Shown here one piece after another: positions 17,464 to 27,841 of a stretch of DNA of 64,000 nucleotides. Both the position numbers and the translations under genes were made by a program. The DNA is taken from the NCBI RefSeq assembly GCF_016798325.1, contig NZ_JAERVO010000004.1, positions 62,001 through 126,000 of the forward strand, in the 5' to 3' direction. The notes below the pieces were generated by a model. It ran no database searches. It was given only the letters and a program-made list of their open reading frames with translations, and was not told where the DNA came from. How positions within the stretch are numbered: the first letter of the stretch is position 1; each line of letters begins with the position of its first letter. The DNA comes from Marinobacter mangrovi. GTDB taxonomy: Bacteria; Pseudomonadota; Gammaproteobacteria; Pseudomonadales; Oleiphilaceae.

Positions 17464-19596
17464 ATGAAAAAGCTGTCTCTGAAAGTCAAACTCTACGCGC
17501 TGGTCATTGTGCTGCTGCTCATTATGGGCCTGAGCATGATCATAACCGCCCAGGTATCGCTCTCCAGCATGGAGTCGCGCATTTCCGATGACACCGGCGA
17601 ACTGGTGCAGAACATTGTCGTCGAGCGCCTGCGTGCCACGGCCGGCCAGTACGGTGAGCTGGTGGCCAGTATCTTCAATCGGGCCTACAAGATCCCGGAA
17701 ACGTTCCGCGAGGTGATTCACCGCAACGTCGAAGGCTCCGATTCCGCGCGCATGAGCCGCCGTGACCTGATGGAAACCGCCGGCGCGATCCTCAAGGGCC
17801 AGCCGGAACTCAGCTCCATCTACGCGCAGTTCGAGCCTAATGCCTACGACGGCCAGGACCGCTACTTCACCGGGGGTGTGGAAGATCACAGCAGTGATGA
17901 AGGCACGCTGGAGATCTACTACTACCGGGACCAGGACGGCAAGATCCACTTCAGTCGCACAGCGGATCCGTCGACCAAGTACGATACCACCAAGAACGAA
18001 TTCGGCATCCGCGAAGCCGAGTGGTACCTGTGCTCCAAGGAAACCCTCAAGCCCTGCACCATGGAGCCCTACAACTACGAGATCAGTGACGGTTATTCCG
18101 AGCTGATGACCAGCCTGGTGATGCCGATATTCAAGGATGGCAAGTTCGGCGGGGTCGTCGGTGCCGACATCAATCTGTCCACCATCCAGAAGACGCTCAA
18201 GCAGGTCAGTCAGAACCTGTACGACGGCGCCGGCCGCGTGACCCTGGTCAGCGAGATGGGCCTGATTGCCGGTACCAGCCATTACGACAAGTTCCTTGGG
18301 CGGCCGCTCAAGGAAGCCTTGCCGGATCGGGCGACGGCTTATCGCAAGCTGGACAAGGACGGTGACAACGACGTCTTTGATAACGGCGAAGACATCGCGG
18401 TGGCGTATCCGATCCACATCAAGGCTTCCGACACGACCTGGTCGATGATCATCGAACTGCCGCGGGATGTCGCGCTGGCCGACTTGAGCAAGGTTGAGGA
18501 TGTCCTGGGCGAGGAAGTCGACGCCACGGCAGGGCGCCAGTTGACGGCGGGCATCGTCGTGTCGATCGTTTCCCTGTTGCTGCTGGTGGTACTGGTTCGC
18601 AGCGTGACCCGGCCACTGGATCGCATCCGTGACCGCATGGCCAATCTGGCCAGCGCCGAAGGCGACCTGACCCAGGAGCTGGAGATCGATACCCACGCCG
18701 AGCTGATTGCACTGGCGGACGGCTTCAACGCGTTCCTGGCGAAACTGCGGGACATGATCAACGACCTCAAGTCGATCAATGGCCGCGTCAGCGAGCAGTC
18801 GGACAGCGTTCGCCGCATTGCCCAGGAAACCGAGGAAAACACCTCGCGTCAGCACAGCGAGATTGACAGCGTCGTGACCGCCATGAACGAGATGTCGGCC
18901 GCTGCCAGTGAAGTCGCCACGTTTGCCAGCGACGCTGCGGGCAATGCCCGGGAAGCCAGCGACGGGGTCGTGAGCACCCAGTCGACCCTGACCACCGCCG
19001 TCAACGGCGTGCAGGAACTGGCCGCCGATATGGAAGAGGCCAGCGGGGCCATCGGTCAGGTCGCCAACCGCAGTGACGACATCAATCGCATCCTGGAAGT
19101 CATCCGCGGCATTGCCGAGCAGACTAACCTGCTGGCTCTGAACGCGGCGATTGAAGCGGCACGGGCCGGCGAACAGGGGCGGGGCTTTGCGGTAGTCGCC
19201 GATGAGGTGCGCACACTGGCGTCGCGGACCCGGGAGTCTACCGACGAGATCAGCGAGATGATTGAAGGGCTGCAGGGCGAGGTCCAGCAGACGGTGACGG
19301 TCATCCGCGGCGGCGTCGACCGGGCCACCAACGCGGTTGAACGGACCCGCGAGGCGGATCAGTCACTGGCCGAGGTGGTGCAGCGTATCGCCACCATCGT
19401 CGAGCACGTCACCCAGGTGGCCACGGCGGCCGAAGAGCAAAGTTCGGTCAGCGAGGAGATCAACCGCAACCTGACCAACATCGGCGATGCCGCCAGCGAC
19501 CTGCGCGAACTGTCTCAGCGGGTTCGCGGTAACGGCGAAGAGTTGGGTGAGCAGGTGATATCGCTGGAAGAACAGCTTAACCGCCTGCGGACCTGA
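17464..19596 (+). CDS. Methyl-accepting chemotaxis protein with periplasmic Cache-type sensor
   Basis: A 710-residue chemoreceptor. It has a first membrane helix (~residues 10-30), a large periplasmic region (~30-355) with features of a double Cache domain ([41 protein letters not shown]), a second membrane helix (~360-380), a HAMP domain ([26 protein letters not shown]) and the methyl-accepting signalling domain with hairpin tip [21 protein letters not shown] small acidic insert [14 protein letters not shown] in the sensor resembles a calcium-binding loop. The ligand cannot be told from sequence. No C-terminal CheR-binding pentapeptide is present. Confidence 0.95.
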   Translation: MKKLSLKVKLYALVIVLLLIMGLSMIITAQVSLSSMESRISDDTGELVQNIVVERLRATAGQYGELVASIFNRAYKIPETFREVIHRNVEGSDSARMSRRDLMETAGAILKGQPELSSIYAQFEPNAYDGQDRYFTGGVEDHSSDEGTLEIYYYRDQDGKIHFSRTADPSTKYDTTKNEFGIREAEWYLCSKETLKPCTMEPYNYEISDGYSELMTSLVMPIFKDGKFGGVVGADINLSTIQKTLKQVSQNLYDGAGRVTLVSEMGLIAGTSHYDKFLGRPLKEALPDRATAYRKLDKDGDNDVFDNGEDIAVAYPIHIKASDTTWSMIIELPRDVALADLSKVEDVLGEEVDATAGRQLTAGIVVSIVSLLLLVVLVRSVTRPLDRIRDRMANLASAEGDLTQELEIDTHAELIALADGFNAFLAKLRDMINDLKSINGRVSEQSDSVRRIAQETEENTSRQHSEIDSVVTAMNEMSAAASEVATFASDAAGNAREASDGVVSTQSTLTTAVNGVQELAADMEEASGAIGQVANRSDDINRILEVIRGIAEQTNLLALNAAIEAARAGEQGRGFAVVADEVRTLASRTRESTDEISEMIEGLQGEVQQTVTVIRGGVDRATNAVERTREADQSLAEVVQRIATIVEHVTQVATAAEEQSSVSEEINRNLTNIGDAASDLRELSQRVRGNGEELGEQVISLEEQLNRLRT

Positions 19597-19610
19597 ACCG
19601 GACCGGGTAG

Positions 19611-19656
19611 GGCGGTGCCAGAAGCCGACAGTGCGCTGTCGGCTCTGATACCGCCA
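19611..19656. repeat. 46-bp hairpin after the chemoreceptor gene
   Basis: An extended dyad: GGCGGT (19611-19616) with ACCGCC (19651-19656), and within it AGCCGACAG (19624-19632) with CTGTCGGCT (19637-19645) around a TGCG loop. It begins 14 bp after the chemoreceptor stop. There is no T-run, so it may be an mRNA-end stabiliser or a weak terminator. Confidence 0.55.
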
Positions 19657-19760
19657 CCTGGCCGCATACGCAGAGCCTATGACGATCATTCAAAGCACCA
19701 AATGGGAAAAGACGCGGCCGTCTGGCAAGCTGAGCCCCATTGAATCCGAGGAGGTCGAAG

Positions 19761-20015
19761 ATGGATCGCGTGACCATCTATGGCCGCATGAGTTGCGGTT
19801 TTTGCGTCCGTGCCCGCCAACTGTGTGAAATCAAAGGTTTTGATTATCAGTTTGTGGATATGATTGCCGAAGGGATGAGCAAAGCGGACATCGAAAAAAT
19901 GATCAACGAGCCGGTCTATACCGTGCCGCAGATCTTTGTCGGCGACAAGCACGTCGGTGGCTTCACCGAATTTGCCACCTACGTGCAGCAGCGGGAGGCC
20001 TCTTCACTGGCCTGA
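19761..20015 (+). CDS. grxA: Glutaredoxin, GrxA-like
   Basis: An 84-residue glutaredoxin similar to E. coli GrxA (85 residues) through YGRMSCGFCVRARQL, FVDMIAEGMSKADI and VYTVPQIFVGDKHVGGF. It reduces protein disulfides with glutathione in the cytoplasm. The active site reads CGFC (Cys12, Cys15) instead of the usual CPYC; loss of the Pro would be expected to shift redox potential. The start follows a strong GAGGAGG; an in-frame start 21 bp upstream is unlikely. A bidirectional terminator follows. Confidence 0.93.
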   Translation: MDRVTIYGRMSCGFCVRARQLCEIKGFDYQFVDMIAEGMSKADIEKMINEPVYTVPQIFVGDKHVGGFTEFATYVQQREASSLA

Positions 20016-20034
20016 GTTGTCAGCCGGCAGAACC

Positions 20035-20065
20035 AAAAAAGGCGCCCGATGAGGGCGCCTTTTTT
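20035..20065. terminator. Bidirectional rho-independent terminator between grxA and pfk
   Basis: Stem GGCGCCC (20041-20047) with GGGCGCC (20053-20059), loop GATGA, flanked by six A on the left and six T on the right. It can end both the plus-strand grxA and the minus-strand phosphofructokinase transcripts. Confidence 0.9.
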
Positions 20066-20084
20066 ATGCGTACCGGAACGTCGG

Positions 20085-21347
20085 TCAGATGTCGAAAGCC
20101 GTCCGCAGTTTCTTTTCGGCCAGCACCTTCTGCAACTTGGCAACCTTGGGCAGACCGTTTTCGAACGGCGGGAAAGCCTCGCCGTTGATCAGCGGCGACA
20201 GGTACTCGCGGCAATCCTGGGTGATGCCGAAGCCGTCGTCGGTGATGAAGTGGATCGGCATCTTCTTTTCCTGGTTCGCTACTTCGCTCAGTGGCGCTTC
20301 GCCGATGTGCCAGCGATAGGGGGAAGACTGCTCACGCACGATGGTCGGCATCAGGGCCTGCTTGCCGGCCACGGCCATTTCCACAGCAGCCTTGCCCACG
20401 GCGTAGGCCTGCTCGACGTCAGTGGCCGAAGCGATGTGGCGTGCCGCGCGCTGCAGGTAATCGGCCACGGCCCAGTGGTACTTGTAGCCCAGAGCCTGCT
20501 TGGTCATGTTGGCCAGTGCCGGTGCAACGCCACCCAGTTGAGTGTGGCCGAAGGCATCTTTGCTGCCCGCATCGGCAAGGAAGCGACCGTCTTCATACTG
20601 GGCACCTTCGGACGCGACGACCACGCAGTAGCCGTAGTTCTCCACGCTGTATTCCACGCGCTTGAGGAAGGCGTCCCGGTCGAACGGGATTTCCGGGAAC
20701 AGGATGATGTGGGGCGGATCGCCTTCACCCTGGCCGGCAAGGCCGCCCGCGGCAGCAATCCAGCCTGCGTGCCGGCCCATCACTTCCAGGATAAAGACCT
20801 TGGTGGACGATTCGCACATGGACTTGATGTCCAGGCTGGCTTCGAGAGTGGAGGTGGCGATGTACTTGGCCACCGAACCAAAGCCCGGGCAGCAGTCGGT
20901 GAACGGCAGGTCGTTATCGACGGTCTTGGGAACACCGATGCAGGTAATCGGGTAGCCCATGCGCTCGGCCAGTTGGGAGACCTTGAACGCAGTGTCCTGG
21001 GAATCGCCGCCGCCGTTGTAGAAGAAGTAACCGATGTTGTGGGCCTGGAACACTTCGATCAGGCGTTCGTATTCGCGCTTGTTCTCGGTGAAGTTCTTCA
21101 GCTTATAGCGACAGGAACCAAAGGCGCCGCCCGGCGTGTGCATCAGGGCCGCAATCGCTTCGTCGCTTTCCTCGTTGGTATCGATCAGTTCTTCCCTGAG
21201 CGCCCCGATGATCCCGTTGCGGCCGGCGTAGACCGTGCCGATCGCTTCCGGGTGCTTGCGGGCAGTCTCGATCACACCACAGGCACTGGCGTTGATCACG
21301 GCGGTGACACCGCCAGACTGGGCGTAGAACGCGTTCTTGATGGCCAT
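20085..21347 (-). CDS. 6-phosphofructokinase, pyrophosphate-dependent type
   Basis: A 420-residue phosphofructokinase that interconverts fructose 6-phosphate and fructose 1,6-bisphosphate. The motif PKTVDND has Lys where ATP-dependent enzymes have Gly (PGTIDND), and the phosphate-donor loop reads GGGDS, with Asp at the position where ATP enzymes carry Gly. Both features mark the reversible PPi-dependent class, which can run in glycolysis or gluconeogenesis. The start at 21347 (MAIKNAFYAQSGG) is preceded by GGAGG; longer in-frame starts add a non-homologous tail. It is divergent from mpl. Confidence 0.92.
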   Translation of the reverse strand: MAIKNAFYAQSGGVTAVINASACGVIETARKHPEAIGTVYAGRNGIIGALREELIDTNEESDEAIAALMHTPGGAFGSCRYKLKNFTENKREYERLIEVFQAHNIGYFFYNGGGDSQDTAFKVSQLAERMGYPITCIGVPKTVDNDLPFTDCCPGFGSVAKYIATSTLEASLDIKSMCESSTKVFILEVMGRHAGWIAAAGGLAGQGEGDPPHIILFPEIPFDRDAFLKRVEYSVENYGYCVVVASEGAQYEDGRFLADAGSKDAFGHTQLGGVAPALANMTKQALGYKYHWAVADYLQRAARHIASATDVEQAYAVGKAAVEMAVAGKQALMPTIVREQSSPYRWHIGEAPLSEVANQEKKMPIHFITDDGFGITQDCREYLSPLINGEAFPPFENGLPKVAKLQKVLAEKKLRTAFDI

Positions 21348-21559
21348 GGTTGCTGGCGCCTCCTGCAGATTGGTCACTTCGCGCGAATGATACGTTAATC
21401 TCGGGTACATTTCATGACGGTCTTGTAGGATCCGGCAACCCCGAATCGGCCCGCGTCACTCATTTTCGGTGCGCCCCGGCTTGACGCCGCAGCAGCGATA
21501 CAGGACGCTTCAGTCTTTGATTCAATGGCCGCCTGCGGCTGAACGGAAACAGGACAACC

Positions 21560-22933
21560 ATGCATATCCACATCCTCGGCATCTGCGGGACGTTTATGGG
21601 CAGTCTCGCGGTGCTTGCCCGGGAGGCCGGGCACACGGTGACCGGCTCCGACCAGGGCGTTTATCCGCCCATGAGCACCCAGCTCGAAGCCCAGGGCATC
21701 GGGTTGATGGAGGGCTATTCTGCCGACCACCTCAAGCCCGCACCGGATCTGGTGCTGATCGGCAATGCCATGTCCCGCGGCAACCCGGAAGTGGAAGCGG
21801 TGCTCAATCGGGGCATCGACTATATGTCCGGCCCCGAGTGGCTGACCCGGGAAGTCCTGCGCAAACGCTGGGTGCTGGCCGTGGCGGGCACCCATGGCAA
21901 GACCACAACCACATCCATGCTGCTCTGGATTCTGGAGCAGGCCGGCTTCGATCCCGGCTACCTGGTGGGCGGCGTTCCCAAGGACTTCAGCGTCTCCGCC
22001 CGGCTGGGCAGCAGCGATTTCTTCGTGATCGAGGCGGACGAATACGACAGCGCCTTTTTCGACAAGCGTTCCAAGTTCGTTCATTACCGCCCTCGCACGC
22101 TGATTCTCAACAATCTGGAATTTGATCACGCGGACATCTTCGACAACGTCGAGGCCATCGAGCGCCAATTCCATCACCTGGTCCGCACCGTACCGTCCAA
22201 CGGGCTGATCGTGCGGCCCGCGCGCGATACACACCTGGACGCGGCGCTGGATCTGGGCTGCTGGAGCAGCGTTCAGACAACCTCCGTGGCGGGCGAAGTA
22301 GAGCAGGCCAACTGGCGCGCCGAACTGCTGGCGGACGATGGCAGCCGATTCATGGTGGTCCATCACGAACAGCCGGTGGCCACCGTAAGCTGGCAGCAGA
22401 CCGGTATGCACAATGTCCGCAACGCACTGGCGGCCATCGCGGCGGCGCGCCACGTCGGCGTCACGCCAGACCATGCCATTGCCGCGCTGAACCGCTTTTC
22501 CGGCGTCAAGCGGCGTATGGAGTTGCTGGCGGATGTAAAGGGCGTTCGGGTTTACGACGATTTTGCCCACCATCCCACCGCGATTGCGACCACGCTCGAC
22601 GGCCTGCGCAAGAAAGTCGGCAATGAGCCCATCATTGCGTTGATCGAGCCGCGCTCGAACACCATGCAGCAGGGCGTTCATCGGGATACCCTGTTGCCCA
22701 GCAGCGAGCAGGCAGACCGGGTGATCTGGGCTAACCTCAGTGACATGGACTGGCTGAAGTCGCTGGTGCCGGCGGACGATCCCCGGCACAGCACGGCGAC
22801 CACCGTCGAAGGACTGATTGGCCAGGTGCTGGACGACCTGCCGGTCCCCTGTCACATCGTGGTCATGAGCAACGGCGGCTTTGGTGGCATTCACGGCAAG
22901 TTGATTGCAAAACTGGAGCAGACTGTTGACTGA
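21560..22933 (+). CDS. mpl: UDP-MurNAc:L-Ala-gamma-D-Glu-meso-DAP ligase
   Basis: Mpl reattaches the recycled murein tripeptide to UDP-MurNAc in the cytoplasm, saving new peptide synthesis. The 457-residue protein has exactly the E. coli length. It shows the Mur ligase N-terminal motif [17 protein letters not shown], the ATP loop [14 protein letters not shown] and the central [19 protein letters not shown] typical of Mpl. Its last 8 nt overlap the start of ubiX. Confidence 0.97.
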   Translation: MHIHILGICGTFMGSLAVLAREAGHTVTGSDQGVYPPMSTQLEAQGIGLMEGYSADHLKPAPDLVLIGNAMSRGNPEVEAVLNRGIDYMSGPEWLTREVLRKRWVLAVAGTHGKTTTTSMLLWILEQAGFDPGYLVGGVPKDFSVSARLGSSDFFVIEADEYDSAFFDKRSKFVHYRPRTLILNNLEFDHADIFDNVEAIERQFHHLVRTVPSNGLIVRPARDTHLDAALDLGCWSSVQTTSVAGEVEQANWRAELLADDGSRFMVVHHEQPVATVSWQQTGMHNVRNALAAIAAARHVGVTPDHAIAALNRFSGVKRRMELLADVKGVRVYDDFAHHPTAIATTLDGLRKKVGNEPIIALIEPRSNTMQQGVHRDTLLPSSEQADRVIWANLSDMDWLKSLVPADDPRHSTATTVEGLIGQVLDDLPVPCHIVVMSNGGFGGIHGKLIAKLEQTVD

Positions 22934-23609
22934 AGGCAAGCCCACGCATTCCCCGGTGGATCGACCCACTGTTAATCTGGCCCTGACTGGCGCTTCCGGT
23001 GCGCCTTATGGCCTGCGCCTGTTGCAGTGCCTGTTGGCGGCGGGCTGTCGCGTGCATTTCATGATCAGCAAGGCGGCCCAGGTGGTTGTCGCGACCGAGA
23101 CCGACCTGTCGCTGCCGGGCAGTCCGGACGCCATGCAGGCGTTTCTCTCCGAGCACTACGGTGCCGCGCCGGACCAGTTGCTGGTCTTCGGCCGGGAGGA
23201 CTGGTTCGCCCCGCCGGCCTCCGGTTCCGGCAGCCGTGCGCCGCTGGTGATATGCCCCTGCAGTACCGGCACCCTGTCGGCTCTGGCCACCGGTGCCAGC
23301 AACAACCTGATCGAACGGGCCGGCGACGTGGCGCTCAAGGAGCGGCGTCCGTTGATCCTGGTACCGCGTGAAGCCCCGTATTCCGAGGTCCATCTGGACA
23401 ACATGCTGCGGCTGACGCGCATGGGCGCGGTGATCATGCCGGCGAGCCCGGGCTTTTACCATCATCCGGAATCCGTGGCGGATATGGTGGACTTCATCGT
23501 CGCGCGCATCCTCGATCACCTGGGCCTGCCACAGGACCTGATGCCCCGCTGGGGCGCGGAGCGCGTGTCCCGGAAGCTCGCCGGTCAATCGAAGCCAAAG
23601 ACGGATTGA
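22926..23609 (+). CDS. ubiX: Flavin prenyltransferase UbiX
   Basis: UbiX joins a dimethylallyl group to FMN to make prenyl-FMN, the cofactor of UbiD decarboxylase in ubiquinone synthesis. The 227-residue protein shows the flavin-binding opening [17 protein letters not shown], the [22 protein letters not shown] loop and [19 protein letters not shown] start at 22926 is chosen because GGAG precedes it by seven bases and it overlaps the mpl stop as TTGACTGA; an in-frame TTG at 22905 is the alternative. Confidence 0.94.
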   Translation: MTEGKPTHSPVDRPTVNLALTGASGAPYGLRLLQCLLAAGCRVHFMISKAAQVVVATETDLSLPGSPDAMQAFLSEHYGAAPDQLLVFGREDWFAPPASGSGSRAPLVICPCSTGTLSALATGASNNLIERAGDVALKERRPLILVPREAPYSEVHLDNMLRLTRMGAVIMPASPGFYHHPESVADMVDFIVARILDHLGLPQDLMPRWGAERVSRKLAGQSKPKTD

Positions 23610-23632
23610 GTCATCAGCAGGAACCACATGTC

Positions 23633-24397
23633 ATGAGCATTGACTGGCAGACTACCCCCGCCGCCATCTGGCGTCGTCATCGTAACGCGCTGCGTCCCGT
23701 GAAGCAGATCGATCCGGTGCGCCTTGACCAATTGCTGGAAGTGGAACCGCAAAAGCAGAAGCTGGTTACCAATACCGAACGCTTCCTGCGCGGGCAGCCG
23801 TCCAACAACGCCTTGCTGTGGGGCGCGCGCGGAACCGGCAAGTCGTCGCTGATCAAGGCGATCCTCAACACTTACTTCGACCAGGGTTTGCGGATCGTGG
23901 AGGTGGATCGGGACGACCTGCTGTACCTGCCGGAAATCGTCGATGACCTGCGCGACCTGGATTACCGTTTCATCATTTTCTCCGACGACCTGTCGTTCGA
24001 GCGGGGCGAGGGCACCTATAAGGCCCTGAAGAGTGTGATGGAGGGTTCCATCGAGAGTCCGCCGGAAAACATCAAGGTCTACGCCACCTCCAATCGCCGC
24101 CATCTGATGCCGGAATACATGGCGGATAACCAGCAGGCCCAGGTGGTCGACGGCGAATTGCATCCGGGGGAAGCGATCGAGGAGCAGGTTTCCCTGTCCG
24201 ACCGGTTCGGTCTCTGGCTGTCGTTCTACCCGTTCAACCAGGACGCGTACTTGCACCTGGTGGACGCGCTCTTCCCGCAGGTGGAGGACCGGGGCGAGCT
24301 GCACAAGCTGGCGATCCGGTTTGCGCTGGGCAAGGGCGGCCGCAGCGGCCGGGCCGCGCAGCATTTCTACAACGCCTACTCGGATTACTTCGGCTGA
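23633..24397 (+). CDS. DUF815 family ATP-binding protein
   Basis: A 254-residue P-loop protein of the DUF815 family. It has Walker A GARGTGKSS (~residues 64-72), a Walker B-like segment FIIFSDDLSFE and the family-specific ATSNRRHLMPEYM region. Members look like single AAA+ modules, possibly remodelling enzymes, but no function is established. The ATG at 23633 is preferred; an in-frame TTG at 23606 overlaps the ubiX stop and could be the true coupled start. Confidence 0.88.
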   Translation: MSIDWQTTPAAIWRRHRNALRPVKQIDPVRLDQLLEVEPQKQKLVTNTERFLRGQPSNNALLWGARGTGKSSLIKAILNTYFDQGLRIVEVDRDDLLYLPEIVDDLRDLDYRFIIFSDDLSFERGEGTYKALKSVMEGSIESPPENIKVYATSNRRHLMPEYMADNQQAQVVDGELHPGEAIEEQVSLSDRFGLWLSFYPFNQDAYLHLVDALFPQVEDRGELHKLAIRFALGKGGRSGRAAQHFYNAYSDYFG

Positions 24398-24426
24398 CCC
24401 GGTCGGCTCACCCTGTTGTCTTTGCT

Positions 24427-24456
24427 GCGGCGCCTTCGGGCGCCGCGGTCGTTTTA
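24427..24456 (+). terminator. Probable terminator after the DUF815 gene
   Basis: Perfect stem GCGGCGCC (24427-24434) with GGCGCCGC (24439-24446), TTCG tetraloop, then GGTCGTTTTA. The T-run is short and four bases off the stem. Confidence 0.6.
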
Positions 24457-24592
24457 GCCAAGCGGATTGATGCTTTTCACCATTGTGGCTCCGGGCCCGC
24501 CGCCGGAGACTGAAAACCTCTGACACTACACGCTTGAGGTGCCCCTGACGTTCAGCCAGGCGGCGCCCATAACAAAAACGCAGAGGTTTATC

Positions 24593-25732
24593 ATGATTCC
24601 ACGCACGCTGTTTGACGCCGATCTCGAAGGCTTCCGGGATTCCGTCCGCAAATTCCTCCAGCAGGAGGCTGTGCCGCACCACGCCCAATGGGAAAAGGAC
24701 GGTCAGGTCAGCCGGGACATCTGGCGCAAGGCCGGTGAGCTGGGTTTTCTGTGTCCGTGCCTGCCCGAGGAATATGGCGGCGTCGGCGCTGATTTCCGTT
24801 ACAGCGCGGTGATCATGGAGGAGATCGTGCGGGCCTCCACCTCCGGCCTGGGGTGGGCGTTGCACTCGGACATCGTGGCGCCGTACATCCTCAACTACGG
24901 CACTGAGGAACAGAAGCAGGCCTACCTGCCCAAGCTGGCCAGCGGCGACATGATCGGCGCCATCGCCATGACCGAGCCGGGCGCCGGGTCGGATCTGCAG
25001 GGGGTGAAAACCAGCGCCGTCCGGGAGGGCGATCACTACATCCTCAACGGGTCCAAGACCTTCATCACCAACGGCCAGATGGCGGATCTGGTGATCGTCG
25101 TTGCCAAGACCGATCCCAAGGAAGGCGCCAAGGGAACCAGCCTGCTGCTGGTGGAAACCGCCTGGGAAGGTTTCGAGCGCGGCCAGAACCTGGAGAAGGT
25201 GGGGTTGAAGGCTCAGGACACCTCGGAGCTGTTCTTCCAGGACGTGAAAGTGCCCGTGGGCAACCTGCTGGGCCGTCACGAAGGGCAGGGCTTCATGCAG
25301 CTGATGCAGGAGCTGCCGGCGGAACGTCTGCAAGTTGCCCTGACCGCGGTGGCCGCGGCGGAAGCGGCCTGGGACTGGACCCGGGACTACGTCAAAGAGC
25401 GCAAGGCTTTTGGTAAGCCGATCCTTGGCTTTCAGAACACCCGCTTCAAGATGGCGGAAATGAAAGCGGACATCACCGCCGCCCGGGTCTTCGTGGATCG
25501 CTGCCTGGAACTGCACCTCGAGAAGAAGCTGGACATTCCGACCGCCGCCATGCTCAAGCAGTGGACCACCGACCTGCAGTGCCGGATTATGGATGAATGC
25601 GTGCAACTGCACGGCGGCTACGGCTATATGTGGGAATACCCCATCGCCCGCGCCTGGGCGGATTCGCGGGTGCAGCGGATCTATGCCGGCACCAACGAGA
25701 TCATGAAGGAGATCGTGGCCCGTTCCATCTGA
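24593..25732 (+). CDS. Acyl-CoA dehydrogenase
   Basis: A 379-residue FAD-dependent acyl-CoA dehydrogenase, which introduces the trans-2 double bond in an acyl-CoA and passes electrons to ETF. Family signatures are GAIAMTEPGAGSDLQGVKT for flavin binding, the AFGKPILGFQNTRFKMAEM segment and QLHGGYGYMWEYPIARAWAD. The C-terminal RIYAGTNEIMKEI carries the catalytic Glu of short/medium/long-chain enzymes. Chain length is not predictable; the closest resemblance is to long-chain type enzymes. The start at 24593 has AGAGG upstream at six bases. It appears to be monocistronic. Confidence 0.94.
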   Translation: MIPRTLFDADLEGFRDSVRKFLQQEAVPHHAQWEKDGQVSRDIWRKAGELGFLCPCLPEEYGGVGADFRYSAVIMEEIVRASTSGLGWALHSDIVAPYILNYGTEEQKQAYLPKLASGDMIGAIAMTEPGAGSDLQGVKTSAVREGDHYILNGSKTFITNGQMADLVIVVAKTDPKEGAKGTSLLLVETAWEGFERGQNLEKVGLKAQDTSELFFQDVKVPVGNLLGRHEGQGFMQLMQELPAERLQVALTAVAAAEAAWDWTRDYVKERKAFGKPILGFQNTRFKMAEMKADITAARVFVDRCLELHLEKKLDIPTAAMLKQWTTDLQCRIMDECVQLHGGYGYMWEYPIARAWADSRVQRIYAGTNEIMKEIVARSI

Positions 25733-25743
25733 TGTCCTGCAGC

Positions 25744-25785
25744 GCCCGGCAGGTGCTGCCCCTGCCGGGCCTTCTCCTTTTCTTA
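25744..25785 (+). terminator. Terminator after acyl-CoA dehydrogenase
   Basis: Stem GCCCGGCAGG (25744-25753) with CCTGCCGGGC (25761-25770), seven-base loop, followed by the pyrimidine tract CTTCTCCTTTTCTT. Confidence 0.8.
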
Positions 25786-25899
25786 TAGCGCCCGCCGGTT
25801 ACCCAAATTTACAAATTGCCAAGCCTATCAAGGATAGCCGCCCGGCCATCGCCTACAGTGGAGCCTCCGACAGCTATAACAAGGACAACGGTTGCTGCC

Positions 25900-27768
25900 A
25901 TGACGCGTTCACGATTTCTCCTGACCGGTGCCTGCCTGCTCCTGCTCACAGCCTGTGGTGACGGCGAATTGCCGGACTCACCGGTGGACGGCCGCGATAC
26001 GGACGGACTCTACGAACCCGCGTCGGAAGACGTCAGCGGGCGCGTGATTGACGGCTACCTCGACAAGGCACGCGTCTGGCTCGATCTGGATGGCGACTAC
26101 CAGTATGACGGCGGCAGCGTCGACGTGACGGTGGGCACCAACCCGGAACGGACCATCACACTCGCCGGCGGCGAGCCCACCGCGATCACCGGTGCCGGAG
26201 GCGTCTATACCCTCGATCTCTCGGCACTGCAGCTTGATGCCGCCCAGGCCGCGGATCTGGACTGGCGCGACTACCCGTTGGTAGTGACCGTTATTCCCGG
26301 CGTCACGGAAGAGGAAACCGACGCCGGCAATGTGGTGCAACAGGCGGCCTATATGATGTCGGCGCCACCCGGTGTCCGTTTTGTCTCGCCGTTGACCACA
26401 CTGGTGGATGCGCGTCGTTTCCTGGTGGCGGGGGACCTGGATGTCACCACCGATCTCGGCCAGCGCCTGTCGGGCATCAACCTGACCGGCGACTATGTCC
26501 GGGCCGGTGACGATCGTGCCCATGCCTACGCCCAGGCCATGGCCCGCTTCCTGGCGGCCCAGTTCCCCGACGATATGGAATCGGCGCTGGTCAGCTCCGA
26601 TGGCAAAGTGGCCCCGTTCTCTACGGAAGCGCTGCGCATCATGCGCCTGAGCTACAACGGCTACGCCGATGAGGTGGTCCGGGCGGTGGACGACGCGGTC
26701 GGCAGCGGCGGTCTATACAGCAACGTGGATGTATCGTCCGTGGCCATTCCGGAGGTGCCACTGGATCTTGAAAACCCGGTGCTGCTGCAGTCCCTGACCG
26801 TCAGCGCGCCGGACCAGGGCGTGCCCACCGGCGACAGCGCCCTGGAGAGCAATGCCAGCATCGCCGCTGAACTGACGTTCTATTACAGCGAAGCCGGCGT
26901 GCTGCAGCGAATCGATGCCGACGGCTGCATGACCCCATCGCTGACGGAAATCACGCGCCTGGCCCGGGTGCATGGCCGGGTTGCCGAACTCAATGCCCAA
27001 GGATTGGATGGCTTCTACCTGGATTACAACACCAGCCGGCCTTATTGGGACGACGATGACGTCAATGAACGTTTGGTGTTCGATTGGGACAGCGGCACGG
27101 CCTCGTTCTATTCCGCCACCAGTTGTCACGGCTCAGCGCCCTCCAGTGAGCTGGGAGACACGCCCCAACAGGTCTACCAGCTGAATTACAACGAGCAGGG
27201 CGTTCTGCAGGCCGTTACCTTGGACGGTGAAAGTGTCACGCCGGTCGGCGATGGGTATGCGGTCGATCCGGCCTACTCCTACACCACCTCCGGCCTGGGC
27301 GGTCAGGCCATGACGCTGGAAGGCGATGTGGTTCCCTGTCTGGACGCGATTGCGGGCGACAATCAGGATGCGGCGCGGGTGGTGTCCGCCCAGCAGAGCT
27401 ACCGGTATGTCGGCGATGCGACGGGCATGGACGACGCTGTCGTGGCATCCACTGGCGAGGTCACCGGTCTGAAGCTGGATTGGGACGTTCGCGACGGACG
27501 CCAACAACTCCTGCGTCGGGTGTTCTTTGATGCGGCGATCGATACCGGATCATTGCTGCAGTGGGATTACGACGGTGTCAGGGATGAGGACTTTGTCGAT
27601 GAGGACCAGAACGGCCTGATCCGTCAGGCGCGCCTGGCCCAGTACCAGGCGGGCCACGACGAATGGACCTGTGGCGGGGTGCATTCCCGGCTGGTGAGCA
27701 GTCAGCTCTATGGCATCGTGCGTTACCAGTATATCCGCCTGTCCGATTACCTGGCCGATACGCTCTAG
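25900..27768 (+). CDS. Large surface lipoprotein of unknown function
   Basis: A 622-residue acidic protein with a lipoprotein signal (lipobox LLTAC, Cys near residue 19), so it is probably anchored in the outer membrane. The segment VIDGYLDKARVWLDLDGDY and the later FVSPLTTLVDA are recurring patterns of large marine surface lipoproteins with carboxypeptidase-regulatory-like beta domains. I do not recognise the rest, which is rich in Asp, Ser and aromatic residues and looks beta-structured. No enzyme motif is visible. It stands alone between a terminator and tRNA-Leu. Confidence 0.78.
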   Translation: MTRSRFLLTGACLLLLTACGDGELPDSPVDGRDTDGLYEPASEDVSGRVIDGYLDKARVWLDLDGDYQYDGGSVDVTVGTNPERTITLAGGEPTAITGAGGVYTLDLSALQLDAAQAADLDWRDYPLVVTVIPGVTEEETDAGNVVQQAAYMMSAPPGVRFVSPLTTLVDARRFLVAGDLDVTTDLGQRLSGINLTGDYVRAGDDRAHAYAQAMARFLAAQFPDDMESALVSSDGKVAPFSTEALRIMRLSYNGYADEVVRAVDDAVGSGGLYSNVDVSSVAIPEVPLDLENPVLLQSLTVSAPDQGVPTGDSALESNASIAAELTFYYSEAGVLQRIDADGCMTPSLTEITRLARVHGRVAELNAQGLDGFYLDYNTSRPYWDDDDVNERLVFDWDSGTASFYSATSCHGSAPSSELGDTPQQVYQLNYNEQGVLQAVTLDGESVTPVGDGYAVDPAYSYTTSGLGGQAMTLEGDVVPCLDAIAGDNQDAARVVSAQQSYRYVGDATGMDDAVVASTGEVTGLKLDWDVRDGRQQLLRRVFFDAAIDTGSLLQWDYDGVRDEDFVDEDQNGLIRQARLAQYQAGHDEWTCGGVHSRLVSSQLYGIVRYQYIRLSDYLADTL

Positions 27769-27841
27769 TGTTCGGCCAGCGGCGCGCTGGTGTGATAGGA
27801 GCGCGGAAGAAAAGAGAGACAAAAAAATTCAGGAAAAATGT

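Noticed and set aside
17161-18855. Antisense frame opposite the first chemoreceptor
   Set aside because: Shadow of the chemoreceptor coding strand; it would also run into the yqaA gene.
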